Origin: Corallincola sp.
Lineage (GTDB): Bacteria > Pseudomonadota > Gammaproteobacteria > Enterobacterales > Neiellaceae
Assembly (NCBI GenBank): GCA_017998495.1
Contig: JAGOCY010000012.1
Span: 1 to 12,537, forward strand
DNA: 12,537 nucleotides
Reading direction: 5' to 3'
Both the position numbers and the translations under genes were made by a program. Under the pieces are notes generated by a model that was not told the DNA's origin, searched no databases, and worked only from the letters and a program-made list of their open reading frames with translations. The first letter of the stretch is position 1, and each line of letters opens with the position of its first letter. Below are positions 1 to 7,907 of this stretch, piece by piece.

Positions 1-1196
1 TGCCATTGCAGCTGGGCGCCGCCATCCGGCTGCCAGCGCAACGTGATCAGCAGTGGCTGATCGCGCGGCAGTTGCGCGGCTAGCGGCACCCTTACAGGCT
101 GGCTGAGCAGGGGCTCAAGCCGTGGTAGCGGAGGTTCAGCCGCTGCCGGCTGGCCAGTGGGCGCTGCAGTTGGCGCGGCGCTGGTGGCCGCTGGGGCGGG
201 AGCGGGCAGGTGGCGGCCAAGCAGCCGCGCCAGTGCCTCGTTGCTACTGCGGGCCGCAGCCGGCGGGGGGGAGTCCTCAATAACTGGATCGGCTGCGACC
301 GTGACGGCGGCAGGACGCAGGGTCAACAGCTGCAGCTGCTGGCCATCACGAGTGATGCTGATTAATAACTGCAGCTGTTGAGGCTGGGCCCGACCGCCGC
401 TTTGCAGCCCGCTCAGCAGTGCTGCTGGCAGGGTGAGTGGGCGGGCTGGCTCGCGCTCATCGGGCAAGGGTTGCAGCAGCAACTGATCGCCACTGCTATC
501 AAAACGGACTGGCGCGGCCACACTGGGCAGAGCCGCAGCGATCGCTTGAGGCACTGCTACCTGCGCACCACCGGGAGCGAGCAGCAGGCCTTGGGGCGGT
601 GTTGCGACTGCCGGCTGACCGGCGGCGGCTGGGCTAGGGGGGAGCCAGCGCAGCAGCAGCGAGGCCAGCAGCCGCCCCTGTAGCAGGGCTGCGGCGGCCC
701 GCGCCAGTTCGCCATCACTGCTGGGCTGCGGTCGCGGGGGGGGCGCGGCAGCATCTGCAGGCCACAGTTCTGGCAGCGCCTGGGGGCGACGATAGGTGGT
801 GGCCAGCGTTGGTGCCGGCGCTGCAGGTGGATCGAGTAGCGGTAACAGCCATTCGCCCTGGGTGCGGGGTAGCGCTATGGCTGGCAGTAACTGGTTTAGC
901 GGTTGCAAGCTGAGCTGGCCCTGTTGCCACTCCAGGCTCAGCGGCTGGCGGGCCAGGGCTGCCAGCAGTACCTGCTGTTGACGGGCCAGTGCCTCCAGCT
1001 GCTGCCGCTGGGCGTTGGGATCGGCCTGGGGCTGGCCGAGCACTGGCCCCAGCCCTTGTGGTAACAGAAGGTTTCCGCTGCTGTGGCTGCCGCTCACCAG
1101 GGCTTCGGCCACGGTCGCTGAAGCCGTGACACTACTGGCGGTTGCCGCGCTGGCGGCGGGCAGTGGGGCAATATGAGGGACGCTGGTGTCTGGCAT
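1..1196 (-). CDS. FliK-like (flagellar hook-length control) protein, N-terminal part, partial
   Basis: An uninterrupted minus-strand reading frame starts at ATG 1196 and runs about 398 codons off the left edge, so the C-terminus is missing. An in-frame TAA lies a few codons upstream, and 1196 is the first ATG after it. No clear Shine-Dalgarno sequence precedes it. The protein begins MPDTSVPHIAP. It is low-complexity, rich in Ala, Leu, Gln and Pro, with no signal peptide or membrane helix. Short beta-like stretches such as DGQQLQLL recur around residues 230-295 and again near the edge. This composition is typical of the variable N-terminal region of FliK-family hook-length rulers, whose conserved C-terminal Flg_hook domain would lie outside the window. 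In several gammaproteobacteria the end of a chemotaxis/flagellar cluster adjoins ccmA, which supports the call. The reading frame is well supported; the function is inferred from composition and context. Confidence 0.6.
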   Translation of the reverse strand, partial: MPDTSVPHIAPLPAASAATASSVTASATVAEALVSGSHSSGNLLLPQGLGPVLGQPQADPNAQRQQLEALARQQQVLLAALARQPLSLEWQQGQLSLQPLNQLLPAIALPRTQGEWLLPLLDPPAAPAPTLATTYRRPQALPELWPADAAAPPPRPQPSSDGELARAAAALLQGRLLASLLLRWLPPSPAAAGQPAVATPPQGLLLAPGGAQVAVPQAIAAALPSVAAPVRFDSSGDQLLLQPLPDEREPARPLTLPAALLSGLQSGGRAQPQQLQLLISITRDGQQLQLLTLRPAAVTVAADPVIEDSPPPAAARSSNEALARLLGRHLPAPAPAATSAAPTAAPTGQPAAAEPPLPRLEPLLSQPVRVPLAAQLPRDQPLLITLRWQPDGGAQLQW

Positions 1197-1204
1197 GGGC
1201 CGCG

Positions 1205-1233
1205 GTGAAAGGGGCTGGGCTGTGTGTTAGTAT
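1205..1233 (+). promoter_or_regulatory. Candidate sigma70 promoter of the ccm operon
   Basis: GTGAAA (1205-1210, 4 of 6 matches to TTGACA) is separated by 17 bp from TAGTAT (1228-1233, 4 of 6 matches to TATAAT). A TG at 1225-1226 gives an extended -10. Transcription would start near 1240, about 30 nt before the ccmA ATG. The site lies in the 73-bp spacer between two divergent genes. A weaker minus-strand promoter (TTCAGT, 17 bp, GATACT) overlaps it and could serve the FliK-like gene. No known operator (Fnr, ArcA, NarL) was recognised here. This is inferred from motifs only. Confidence 0.4.
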
Positions 1234-1269
1234 CGGCGCCTCTTCAAGCAAACTGAAGCCGGGGTTTGG

Positions 1270-1905
1270 ATGCTGGATGTCGAGGGGTTGCAATGTGAGC
1301 GCGATGGTCGCGTTCTGTTTGCCGACCTGGGCTTCAGCCTGACCGCTGGCGCGATTCTGCAGATTGAGGGCGCTAATGGGGCCGGCAAGAGCACCCTGCT
1401 GCGTGCCCTTGCCGGTTTGCTGCAGCCCAGTGCCGGCACCATCCGCTGGCAGGGCCAGCCGATTGCCGAGGCTGGCGCTGATTACCGCGCCGCGCTGCTC
1501 TATCTCGGGCATAAACCCGGTGTCAAAGGCGAGCTGTCGCCCACCGCCAATCTGCGCCATCTGCTGGCGCTGCATGGGCAGCGTGATCAGGGCTTGGATG
1601 AGGTGCTGGCGGGGGTCGGCCTGGCGGGCCTGGAGCAGCAGCCGGTGGCGCGCCTCAGCGCTGGCCAGCAGCGGCGGGTGGCACTGGCGAGGCTGTGGCT
1701 TAAGCCGGCACCGCTGTGGCTGCTGGATGAGCCCTTCACCGCCCTCGACAAGCGTGCCGTGGCCGGCCTGACCCAGCGTTTTGAACAGCATCTGGGCGAT
1801 GGCGGGGCGATCGTTGTCGCCTCCCATCAGGATCTGCCACTGACCAGCATGCCGCTAACCTGTTTGCCGCTCAGCGACTACGCCCCGTTGGGAGCGGCCG
1901 CATGA
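1270..1905 (+). CDS. ccmA: Haem exporter ATP-binding subunit CcmA
   Basis: CcmA is the cytoplasmic ATPase of the CcmAB transporter. It powers release of holo-CcmE from CcmC/D during System I cytochrome c maturation. The 211-residue protein has a complete ABC nucleotide-binding domain. It shows Walker A GANGAGKST (residues 34-42), signature LSAGQ (129-133), Walker B LWLLDEP (149-155) with the catalytic Glu154, and the H-loop His186. Length matches the family (about 205-215). The start at ATG 1270 has only a weak GGGG ribosome site about 5 nt upstream. It is the first gene of the ccm operon, and its stop overlaps the ccmB start by 4 nt (ATGA at 1902-1905), which implies translational coupling. 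Nothing in the sequence looks degenerate. Confidence 0.97.
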   Translation: MLDVEGLQCERDGRVLFADLGFSLTAGAILQIEGANGAGKSTLLRALAGLLQPSAGTIRWQGQPIAEAGADYRAALLYLGHKPGVKGELSPTANLRHLLALHGQRDQGLDEVLAGVGLAGLEQQPVARLSAGQQRRVALARLWLKPAPLWLLDEPFTALDKRAVAGLTQRFEQHLGDGGAIVVASHQDLPLTSMPLTCLPLSDYAPLGAAA

Positions 1906-2567
1906 GTGCGATGGTGACGGTGCTGCAGCATGAGCTGCGGGTGGCGTGGCGACGGCGCAGCGATCTGCTGCAGCCGCTGTTGCTGTTTGTGCTGGTGCTG
2001 ATGCTGTTTCCGCTGACCCTCGGCCCCGAGCCGCAGCAGCTGGCCCGGCTGGCGCCGGCCGCGGTGTGGATTGCCGCGCTGCTGGCGGTCGTGTTGGGGC
2101 TGGAGCGGCTGTTTCGCGATGATTTTAACGAAGGGGTGCTGGAGCAGCTGTTGCTGGCTCCCCATCCGCTGCCGCTGCTGGTCTTGGCCAAGCTGGTCGG
2201 CCACCTGCTGGTGTGTGGCCTGCCGCTGGTACTGCTGACGCCGTTGGCAGGGGTACTGTTTGCGGTCGCCACTCCAGTGGTGGAGACCCTGACCCTGACC
2301 CTGCTCCTTGGCTTGCCGACGCTGATGCTGGTGGGCGCCATTGGCGCAGCGCTGACCCTGACCATGGCCCGCGGCAGCCTGCTGCTCAGCCTGTTGGTGG
2401 TGCCGCTCTACATTCCGGTACTGATCTTCGCGGCGGCCGCTGTCGATGCCGCCACTATGGGGGCCAGCGCTGCCGGGCCACTGGCGCTGCTGGCGGCGGG
2501 GGCGGTGGCGGCCTTGACCCTGGCGCCGCTGGCTACCACCGCGGCCCTTAAACTTTCACTGGCATAG
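1902..2567 (+). CDS. ccmB: Haem exporter membrane subunit CcmB
   Basis: CcmB is the inner-membrane permease subunit that pairs with CcmA and associates with CcmC/D to release haem-loaded CcmE. The 221-residue protein is almost entirely hydrophobic. About six membrane segments begin near residues 22, 49, 93, 125, 155 and 190. A basic N-terminal segment (HELRVAWRRR, residues 10-19) precedes the first helix. The family motif LERLFRDDFNEGVLEQLLL (67-85) in the first large cytoplasmic loop is intact and is the likely contact with CcmA. Length matches E. coli CcmB (about 220). Translation is probably coupled to ccmA through the ATGA overlap. An 11-nt gap separates its TAG from the ATG of ccmC, one of the few non-overlapping junctions in the operon. 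Confidence 0.96.
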   Translation: MSAMVTVLQHELRVAWRRRSDLLQPLLLFVLVLMLFPLTLGPEPQQLARLAPAAVWIAALLAVVLGLERLFRDDFNEGVLEQLLLAPHPLPLLVLAKLVGHLLVCGLPLVLLTPLAGVLFAVATPVVETLTLTLLLGLPTLMLVGAIGAALTLTMARGSLLLSLLVVPLYIPVLIFAAAAVDAATMGASAAGPLALLAAGAVAALTLAPLATTAALKLSLA

Positions 2568-2578
2568 GTAGTTTGACC

Positions 2579-3328
2579 ATGTGGCGATGGCTTCATCCTC
2601 TGGCGGAACCGCGCACCAGCTATCGGTTGGCGCGGCGCCTGGTCCTCTGGCTTGGGCTGCCGGCGCTGTTGCTGGTGGTGGTGGGAACCCTGTGGGGGAT
2701 GCTGTGGGCACCCGCTGACTGCAAACAGGGTGATGGCTTTCGCATCATCTACCTGCATGTGCCCAGTGCTTTCCTGTCGATGGGGCTCTATGCCGCTATG
2801 GCGCTGATGGGGGCAGTGGCCCTGATCTGGCAGCACCGCTTCTCCGGCTATGCGCTGGCAGCGCTTGGCCCGGTGGGGGCGGCGATGACCGCCGTGGCGC
2901 TGCTTACTGGGGCCATCTGGGGCAAGCCGATGTGGGGGGCCTGGTGGGTGTGGGATGCGCGCCTGACTTCAGAGCTGATCCTGCTGTTTCTTTATATCGG
3001 CGTGCTGGCGCTCTATCACGGCTACCCGGATCGTTCCCAGGCCGGCCGTGCGGCCAGCATTCTGGCGCTGGTTGGCGTGGTTAACCTGCCGATCATCCAT
3101 TACTCGGTGGTGTGGTGGAACACCCTCCATCAGGGCGCCACCATTGCCAAACTCGGCACACCGGCGATCGCCGCTGACATGCTGTGGCCGCTGCTGATCA
3201 ACCTGCTTGGCTTCGGTCTGCTCTGCGGGGCGCTGGTGTCGGCATTGTTTGCCAACGAGATGGTGCGCCGTGAGGCTCACCGCCCCTGGGTCAAGCAGGT
3301 GATCCGTGAGGAACTGGGTGATGAATAA
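2579..3328 (+). CDS. ccmC: Haem-handling protein CcmC (WWD domain)
   Basis: CcmC is an inner-membrane protein that presents haem on its periplasmic face and attaches it to CcmE. The 249-residue protein has six predicted membrane helices. The tryptophan-rich WWD motif spans residues 114-126 (WGKPMWGAWWVWD). The two conserved haem-ligand histidines are His60 (YLHVP) and His184 (NTLHQG), at exactly the E. coli positions. ATG 2579 was chosen over an in-frame TTG at 2573 because the protein then begins MWRWLHPLA, matching the E. coli start MWKTLHQLA. The ribosome site (AGGTAG-like) is weak, as expected for a coupled internal gene. The 3' end overlaps ccmD by 8 nt. Confidence 0.97.
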   Translation: MWRWLHPLAEPRTSYRLARRLVLWLGLPALLLVVVGTLWGMLWAPADCKQGDGFRIIYLHVPSAFLSMGLYAAMALMGAVALIWQHRFSGYALAALGPVGAAMTAVALLTGAIWGKPMWGAWWVWDARLTSELILLFLYIGVLALYHGYPDRSQAGRAASILALVGVVNLPIIHYSVVWWNTLHQGATIAKLGTPAIAADMLWPLLINLLGFGLLCGALVSALFANEMVRREAHRPWVKQVIREELGDE

Positions 3329-3521
3329 GATCTACGGCGAATGTCTGGCCACCGGCATTCATGATGGCTACATCCTGGCCGCGCTGCTGGTGACCTTCGG
3401 GGCCCTGCTGCTGTTGGCCATCTGGGCGCGGCTGGAACGCCGCCAGCTGATCCGGGCGGTGCGCGCGCAGGACGCGGCGGCGCAACGGGCCGCAGCACAG
3501 GAGAACAAGCGTTGGCTATGA
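3321..3521 (+). CDS. ccmD: Haem exporter small subunit CcmD
   Basis: CcmD is a small single-helix membrane protein that stabilises the CcmA/B/C complex and is needed to release holo-CcmE. The 66-residue product has one hydrophobic helix at about residues 18-39. A basic, Ala/Gln-rich cytoplasmic tail ([14 protein letters not shown] and beyond) resembles E. coli CcmD. Tyr17 lies in DGY, at the same residue number as the conserved Tyr17 in E. coli, but the usual GGYxxYVW context is replaced by [12 protein letters not shown] 3321 is preferred over GTG 3306 and GTG 3318 because GAGG (3308-3311) sits 9 nt upstream. It overlaps ccmC by 8 nt and ccmE by 4 nt. Identity rests on size, topology and position. 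Confidence 0.9.
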   Translation: MNKIYGECLATGIHDGYILAALLVTFGALLLLAIWARLERRQLIRAVRAQDAAAQRAAAQENKRWL

Positions 3522-4015
3522 ATCCACGGCGCAAGGCGCGACTCTGGGGTATTGCCGCCATTATTGGTGGTGTGTCGCTGGCCACAGCGCTGGTGCTCTA
3601 TGCCCTGAGCCAGAACATCGATCTGTTCTACACCCCCAGTGAGCTGATCAACGGCAAGGGCAAGGCGCTGGAGAAACCACAGCTGGGCCAGACTCTGCGC
3701 CTTGGTGGCATGGTGGTGCCGGGCTCGGTCAAGCGCGATCCCCAGTCGCTGGTGGTCAGTTTCCAGGTGGTGGATCGTGGACCGCTGGCCACGGTCACCT
3801 ATAACGGCATCCTGCCCGATCTGTTTCGTGAGGGGCAGGGGATAGTCGCTCGCGGCAAACTGGTGGCGCCGGATCGGCTGGAGGCCAGCGAGGTGCTGGC
3901 CAAGCACGATGAAGAGTACATGCCCCCGGATCTGGCCAAGGCGCTGGAGGAGAATCATGCCCCCGGTAGCAAGGGGCGGCCCCAGTACAACAGCGATCAG
4001 GAAAGTGCACCATGA
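3518..4015 (+). CDS. ccmE: Haem chaperone CcmE
   Basis: CcmE is a membrane-anchored periplasmic chaperone. It binds haem covalently through a histidine and carries it from CcmC to CcmF. The 165-residue protein has the N-terminal [10 protein letters not shown] motif, one signal-anchor helix (about residues 10-30), and an OB-fold beta-barrel containing GGMVVPGSV (63-71) and [12 protein letters not shown] (97-108). The haem-attachment site is LAKHDEEY, with His130 and Tyr134 at the E. coli positions. ATG 3518 gives the family N-terminus and an ATGA overlap with ccmD. However, the nearest good ribosome site, AGGAG 3499-3503, is 14 nt from this ATG and only 8 nt from an in-frame TTG at 3512, which would add two residues. 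Either start gives a functional protein. Confidence 0.97.
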   Translation: MNPRRKARLWGIAAIIGGVSLATALVLYALSQNIDLFYTPSELINGKGKALEKPQLGQTLRLGGMVVPGSVKRDPQSLVVSFQVVDRGPLATVTYNGILPDLFREGQGIVARGKLVAPDRLEASEVLAKHDEEYMPPDLAKALEENHAPGSKGRPQYNSDQESAP

Positions 4016-5937
4016 TCGTCGAACTGGGCCATCTGGCCCTGATCCTCTCTCTTGCCCTGGCGGTGGTGCTGGCGGTGGTGCCCCAGTGGGGCAGCTGGCG
4101 TGGTCATCAGGGGGCGATGGCTCTCGCCGCGCCGCTGGCATTGCTCACCTTTATCGCCTCGTTGCTGGCCCTGGCGGCGCTGGTGTGGGCGTTCATTGAT
4201 ATTGACCTGAGCGTCAGCTACGTGGCCAATAATGCCAACCGCGCCCTGCCGTTGTGGTACCGCATCTCGGCGGTATGGGGGGCTCATGAGGGCTCACTGC
4301 TGCTGTGGGTGGTGATCCTGACCGGTTGGATGGCAGCGGTGGCGGTTACCAGCAACCACCTGCCACCAGTGGCCCGGGCGCGGGTACTGGCGGTGATGGG
4401 ACTGATCAGCGTCGGCTTTTTGCTGTTTGTCATTTTCACCTCCAACCCCTTTGAACGCACCCTGCCGCTGGTGCCGGCCGATGGCCGCGATCTCAACCCG
4501 ATGCTGCAGGATATTGGCCTGATCTTTCACCCGCCCATGCTCTACATGGGGTATGTCGGTTTCTCGGTGGCCTTTGCCTTTGCCATTGCCGCGCTGCTCG
4601 ATGGCCATCTGGATGCGGCCTGGGCGCGCTGGATGCGCCCCTGGACCCTGGCCGCCTGGGGCTTTTTGACGCTCGGCATCGCCCTCGGCAGCTGGTGGGC
4701 CTATTACGAACTGGGCTGGGGCGGCTGGTGGTTCTGGGACCCGGTGGAGAACGCCTCGCTGATGCCCTGGCTGGTGGGCACGGCGCTCATCCATTCGCTG
4801 GCGGTGACCGATCAGCGTCAGACCTTTGCCGTATGGTCGGTGTGGCTGGCCATTGCGGCGTTCTCGCTGTCGCTGCTCGGGACCTTTCTGGTGCGCTCCG
4901 GGGTACTGGTCTCAGTGCACGCTTTTGCCACAGATCCCACCCGCGGCCTCTTTATCCTCGGTTTTCTGGTGGTGGTGATCGGCGGTTCGCTGACCCTGTT
5001 CGCGCTGCGCGCCCACGCGGTGCATCAGCGCAAGCCGACGGGCCTGCTGGCGCGTGAGGTGGGGTTGCTGTTCAACAACCTGCTGCTGACCGCAGCCATG
5101 CTGGTGGTGCTGCTCGGCACCCTGCTGCCGCTGGTCTATCAGCAGCTCAACTGGGGCAGTATCTCCATCGGCCCGCCCTTCTTTAACGCCATCTTTTTGG
5201 TGCTGCTGCTGCCTTTTGCCGTGGTGATGGCGGTGGGCCCCTGGTTACGCTGGGGCAAAGATGAGCTCGGGCGTCATCGCTGGCGGCTGCTGGCGGTGGT
5301 GGTGGCAGCCGTAGTGGCCGGCCTCGCCCTCTATGGCTGGAGTGCGCAGGCGCCAGATGGCCGCGCGGTGATCGGGCTGGTGCTGGCGGCGGCGCTGCTG
5401 ATGGCACTGCTGGCGGGGGCTTGGGCGCAGCCGGCGTGGCGACGCCTGGGTTATTGGGGCATGGTCAGTGGCCATGTGGGTTTTGCCATTGCCATCATCG
5501 GCATGGTGATGGTCAGTTTCTATGCCGAAGAGCGCGATCTGCGCATGACTCCGGGCCAGCAGGTGAGCGTGGGCGGTTACCAGTTTCAGTTTGATGGGGT
5601 CAAGCCACTGGTCGGCCCCAATTACGGTGGCCACTACGCGGATGTCAAAGTCAGCCGTGACGGCCGGCCAGTGACGGTGCTGCATGCCGAAAAGCGCAGC
5701 TATCCTTCCAATCGCCAGGTGATGACCGAGGCGGCGATCCATGGCCGTCTCCATCGCGACCTTTATGTGGCCCTGGGTGAACCTCTAGATGGCGAGGCCT
5801 GGGCGTTGCGTATCTATGTTAAACCCTGGGTGCGGCTGATCTGGCTGGGCGGTTTGTTGATTGGCCTGGGGGCCTTGCTGGCGATGTGTGATAAGCGACT
5901 GCGGCGCCGGCCGGTCGGGGCGGAGGTGGTGGCATGA
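4012..5937 (+). CDS. ccmF: Cytochrome c haem lyase subunit CcmF
   Basis: CcmF is the large inner-membrane core of the holocytochrome c synthase (CcmF/H/I). It takes haem from CcmE and ligates it to the CXXCH motif of apocytochromes. The 641-residue protein (E. coli 647) has many membrane helices. Its WWD motif spans residues 236-247 ([12 protein letters not shown]). Conserved histidines are His173 (IFHPPML), His261 (LIHSLAV), His303 (SVHAFAT) and His488 (GHVGFA). The first three share E. coli numbering, and His488 corresponds to His491. A periplasmic domain lies at about residues 500-600 before the last helix. AGGAAA lies about 7 nt before ATG 4012, and the start overlaps the ccmE stop as ATGA. 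The gene appears complete and canonical. Confidence 0.98.
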   Translation: MIVELGHLALILSLALAVVLAVVPQWGSWRGHQGAMALAAPLALLTFIASLLALAALVWAFIDIDLSVSYVANNANRALPLWYRISAVWGAHEGSLLLWVVILTGWMAAVAVTSNHLPPVARARVLAVMGLISVGFLLFVIFTSNPFERTLPLVPADGRDLNPMLQDIGLIFHPPMLYMGYVGFSVAFAFAIAALLDGHLDAAWARWMRPWTLAAWGFLTLGIALGSWWAYYELGWGGWWFWDPVENASLMPWLVGTALIHSLAVTDQRQTFAVWSVWLAIAAFSLSLLGTFLVRSGVLVSVHAFATDPTRGLFILGFLVVVIGGSLTLFALRAHAVHQRKPTGLLAREVGLLFNNLLLTAAMLVVLLGTLLPLVYQQLNWGSISIGPPFFNAIFLVLLLPFAVVMAVGPWLRWGKDELGRHRWRLLAVVVAAVVAGLALYGWSAQAPDGRAVIGLVLAAALLMALLAGAWAQPAWRRLGYWGMVSGHVGFAIAIIGMVMVSFYAEERDLRMTPGQQVSVGGYQFQFDGVKPLVGPNYGGHYADVKVSRDGRPVTVLHAEKRSYPSNRQVMTEAAIHGRLHRDLYVALGEPLDGEAWALRIYVKPWVRLIWLGGLLIGLGALLAMCDKRLRRRPVGAEVVA

Positions 5938-6470
5938 AGCGTGTGCTGCTGATCCTGCCACTGGCGCTATTTGCCCTGCTCAGCGTGTTTCTGCTGCGCG
6001 GCCTGTTTGCCGATCCGACCGAGTTGAGCTCGGCGCGTATCGGCCAGCCCTTACCGCCGTTCAGCTTGCCGGACCTGCTGGTCGAGGGGCGCATCCTGAC
6101 CCCAGCCGAGCTGCCGGCCGGGCCGCTGCTAATCAATGTCTGGGCCACCTGGTGCCCCACCTGCTATGCCGAGCACCAATACCTTAACCAGCTGGCTGCC
6201 CAAGGGGTGCCAATCATTGGCCTGGTGTACAAGGATGACGCCAGCAAGGCCCGGCGCTGGCTGGATCAGCTGGGCAACCCATACCGTCTGGTGCTCAACG
6301 ATGAGAGTGGCCGCTACGGTATTGATCTCGGCGTCTATGGCGCTCCTGAGACCTACCTGCTCGACCGTCAGCAGCGCATCGTCTATCGCCACGTGGGTGA
6401 TGTGAACGCCGAGGTTTGGGCCAGGACACTGGCGCCGCTGTGGCAGCAACTTAACGCGGAGGAGCCCTGA
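5934..6470 (+). CDS. ccmG: Thiol:disulfide interchange protein CcmG/DsbE
   Basis: CcmG (DsbE) is a membrane-tethered periplasmic thioredoxin-like reductant. It receives electrons from DsbD and keeps the apocytochrome CXXCH cysteines, or CcmH, reduced. The 178-residue protein has an N-terminal anchor helix (residues 4-25), then a thioredoxin fold. The active site is WATWCPTC (Cys74 and Cys77). The family motif GVYGAPET contains the cis-proline Pro138, and the acidic active-site residue Glu80 follows the CXXC. Length and motifs match E. coli DsbE (185 aa). The start ATG 5934 overlaps the ccmF stop (ATGA 5934-5937), and the stop overlaps the ccmH start as TGATG. Confidence 0.97.
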   Translation: MKRVLLILPLALFALLSVFLLRGLFADPTELSSARIGQPLPPFSLPDLLVEGRILTPAELPAGPLLINVWATWCPTCYAEHQYLNQLAAQGVPIIGLVYKDDASKARRWLDQLGNPYRLVLNDESGRYGIDLGVYGAPETYLLDRQQRIVYRHVGDVNAEVWARTLAPLWQQLNAEEP

Positions 6471-6880
6471 TGCATCGCTGGTGGCCGTGGTTGATGCTGA
6501 TCCTGCTGCTGCCGGTGGCTGGCTGGGCCGCTATCGACACTTACAGCTTCGATGATCCGGCGCAGGAGAAGCTCTACCGCGAGTTGATCCTCGAGCTGCG
6601 CTGTCCCAAGTGCCAGAACAACAGCATCCACGATTCTGATGCTGAGCTGTCTCAGGACCTGCGTGAACTGGTTTATCAGCAGGTCAAGGCGGGGGCCAGT
6701 CGCGACCAGGTGGTGGCTTTTCTGGTGGAACGCTATGGCCCCTTCATTCACTACCAGCCACCACCGTCGGCGGCGTTAATGATCCTGCTGCCGGTCGGCC
6801 TGTTCCTGCTGGCTGCGGTGGGCTGGCTGCTGTGGTGGCTGCGCCGCCCGGCCGAGCGGGCAGATGAGGAGCAGCCATGA
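6470..6880 (+). CDS. ccmH: Cytochrome c maturation thiol oxidoreductase CcmH
   Basis: CcmH is a periplasmic-facing membrane protein with a three-helix-bundle redox domain. It acts with CcmG to reduce apocytochrome thiols and forms part of the haem lyase. The 136-residue protein has a signal peptide (residues 1-21, ending GWAA), the active-site motif LRCPKCQNNS (Cys45 and Cys48), and a C-terminal membrane helix at about residues 101-123 followed by a basic stretch. This is the short stand-alone form. In E. coli the same domain is fused to a CcmI-like TPR half in a 350-aa protein, but here ccmI is separate. The ATG 6470 start overlaps the ccmG stop by 1 nt. GGAGG-like bases at about 6459-6463 provide a ribosome site. 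Confidence 0.97.
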   Translation: MHRWWPWLMLILLLPVAGWAAIDTYSFDDPAQEKLYRELILELRCPKCQNNSIHDSDAELSQDLRELVYQQVKAGASRDQVVAFLVERYGPFIHYQPPPSAALMILLPVGLFLLAAVGWLLWWLRRPAERADEEQP

Positions 6881-7902
6881 TGCTGGCGTTGATCTTGGTT
6901 GGTGGGCTACTGCTGGCACTGATGGTGGTGTTGCTGGTGCTGGGCCGCACATTAAACCGGGCTGGCAGCAACCGACGGTTATTGCTGCCGCTGGCTGCCT
7001 TTGTGCTGGCGCTGGTGGCGGTGGTTTACGCTCTGGTGGGCGGTTATCGCGGCGAGCAACAATACCTGCAGGCGCGGGCCGCGCTGCCGGCGCTGTTGAC
7101 CCAGGCCCAGCAGGGTGAAGAGTTGCAGCCCGCCCAGTTTGACCAGCTGTTGCTGGGGCTGCGCGCCCGCCTTGAGGAGCAGGACGATGCCGAAGGCTGG
7201 CGTTTGCTGGGGCGGCTGGCCTGGGACGCGGAGCAGGGCGATATGGCCTTTGGTGCCCTGCAGCGCGCCTGGCAGCTGGCGCCGGATGATGCCCAGGCCC
7301 AGCGCGACTATGGCCGTATTTTGGTGATGACCCGTGACGCTGCCTTGCAGCAGGAAGGGGTGGTCCTGCTTGGCCAGCTGGCCCAGCAGCCGCAGGAGCT
7401 GGAAGCGCTGTCGATTCTCGCCTTTCACCATCTGGATCGGGGCGAGCGCGACCAGGCGGTCGGCTACTGGCAGCAGCTGCGTGAGCGCTTGCCTGAGGGC
7501 GACGAGCGGCGGTTGATGATCGACCGCACCCTTGAGCAGCTGGCCGCGCCACCCGCAGGGGTGACAGAGATCAGCGTGGGCCTGGCGCCACAGCTGCTCG
7601 GCCGTATTCCGGCCAATGCCCGGCTGCTGGTGTTTGCCAAGGCGGTGGGTGGCCCGCCGATGCCGCTGGCTGTGCGCCAGCTGGCTGTTGGCCAGTGGCC
7701 GGTTAAGCTGCAACTGAGCGACGCCGATGCGATGATGCCGGAGTTGAAACTGTCGCAGTTCGACACCATTGAGATCACCGCCCGCCTGACCAGCTCGGCC
7801 AATGTGTCAGCGGTCGCTGGCGATCTGGAAGGGGTGAGCGGCCCGTTGACGGCTGAGGCGCGTAGCCAGCCGATCACTGTCACCATCGACCGTGAGTTGT
7901 AA
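6877..7902 (+). CDS. ccmI: Apocytochrome c chaperone CcmI (TPR protein)
   Basis: CcmI binds the C-terminus of apocytochrome c and delivers it to the CcmF/H haem lyase. The 341-residue protein has two N-terminal membrane helices (about residues 3-23 and 35-54). A TPR-type helical region follows at about residues 95-225, including the repeat-like segments GWRLLGRLAWD and AFGALQRAWQLAPDD. A C-terminal periplasmic beta domain (about 230-341) contains ARLLVFAKA and GPPMPLAV, as in the longer CcmI proteins and absent from E. coli CcmH. The loop between the two helices is only about a dozen residues, much shorter than usual for stand-alone CcmI. GAGGAG (6866-6871) lies 5 nt before ATG 6877 and 8 nt before a second ATG at 6880, so the true start may be one codon later. 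Confidence 0.93.
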   Translation: MMLALILVGGLLLALMVVLLVLGRTLNRAGSNRRLLLPLAAFVLALVAVVYALVGGYRGEQQYLQARAALPALLTQAQQGEELQPAQFDQLLLGLRARLEEQDDAEGWRLLGRLAWDAEQGDMAFGALQRAWQLAPDDAQAQRDYGRILVMTRDAALQQEGVVLLGQLAQQPQELEALSILAFHHLDRGERDQAVGYWQQLRERLPEGDERRLMIDRTLEQLAAPPAGVTEISVGLAPQLLGRIPANARLLVFAKAVGGPPMPLAVRQLAVGQWPVKLQLSDADAMMPELKLSQFDTIEITARLTSSANVSAVAGDLEGVSGPLTAEARSQPITVTIDREL

Positions 7903-7907
7903 TGGAC

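Noticed and set aside
1132..1827. 231-codon minus-strand open frame opposite ccmA
   Set aside because: It lies antisense to a clear CcmA with all ATPase motifs. Long antisense frames are expected in GC-rich genes, and its product resembles no family I know.
3368..4141. 257-codon minus-strand open frame across ccmD, ccmE and ccmF
   Set aside because: It is antisense to three well-supported genes, and its composition (Arg, Pro, His, Gln) is that of a shadow frame.
6776..7552. 258-codon minus-strand open frame opposite ccmH and ccmI
   Set aside because: The product is Pro/Ala/Arg low-complexity, typical of the complement of Leu/Gln-rich coding sequence. The plus-strand frames have family motifs.
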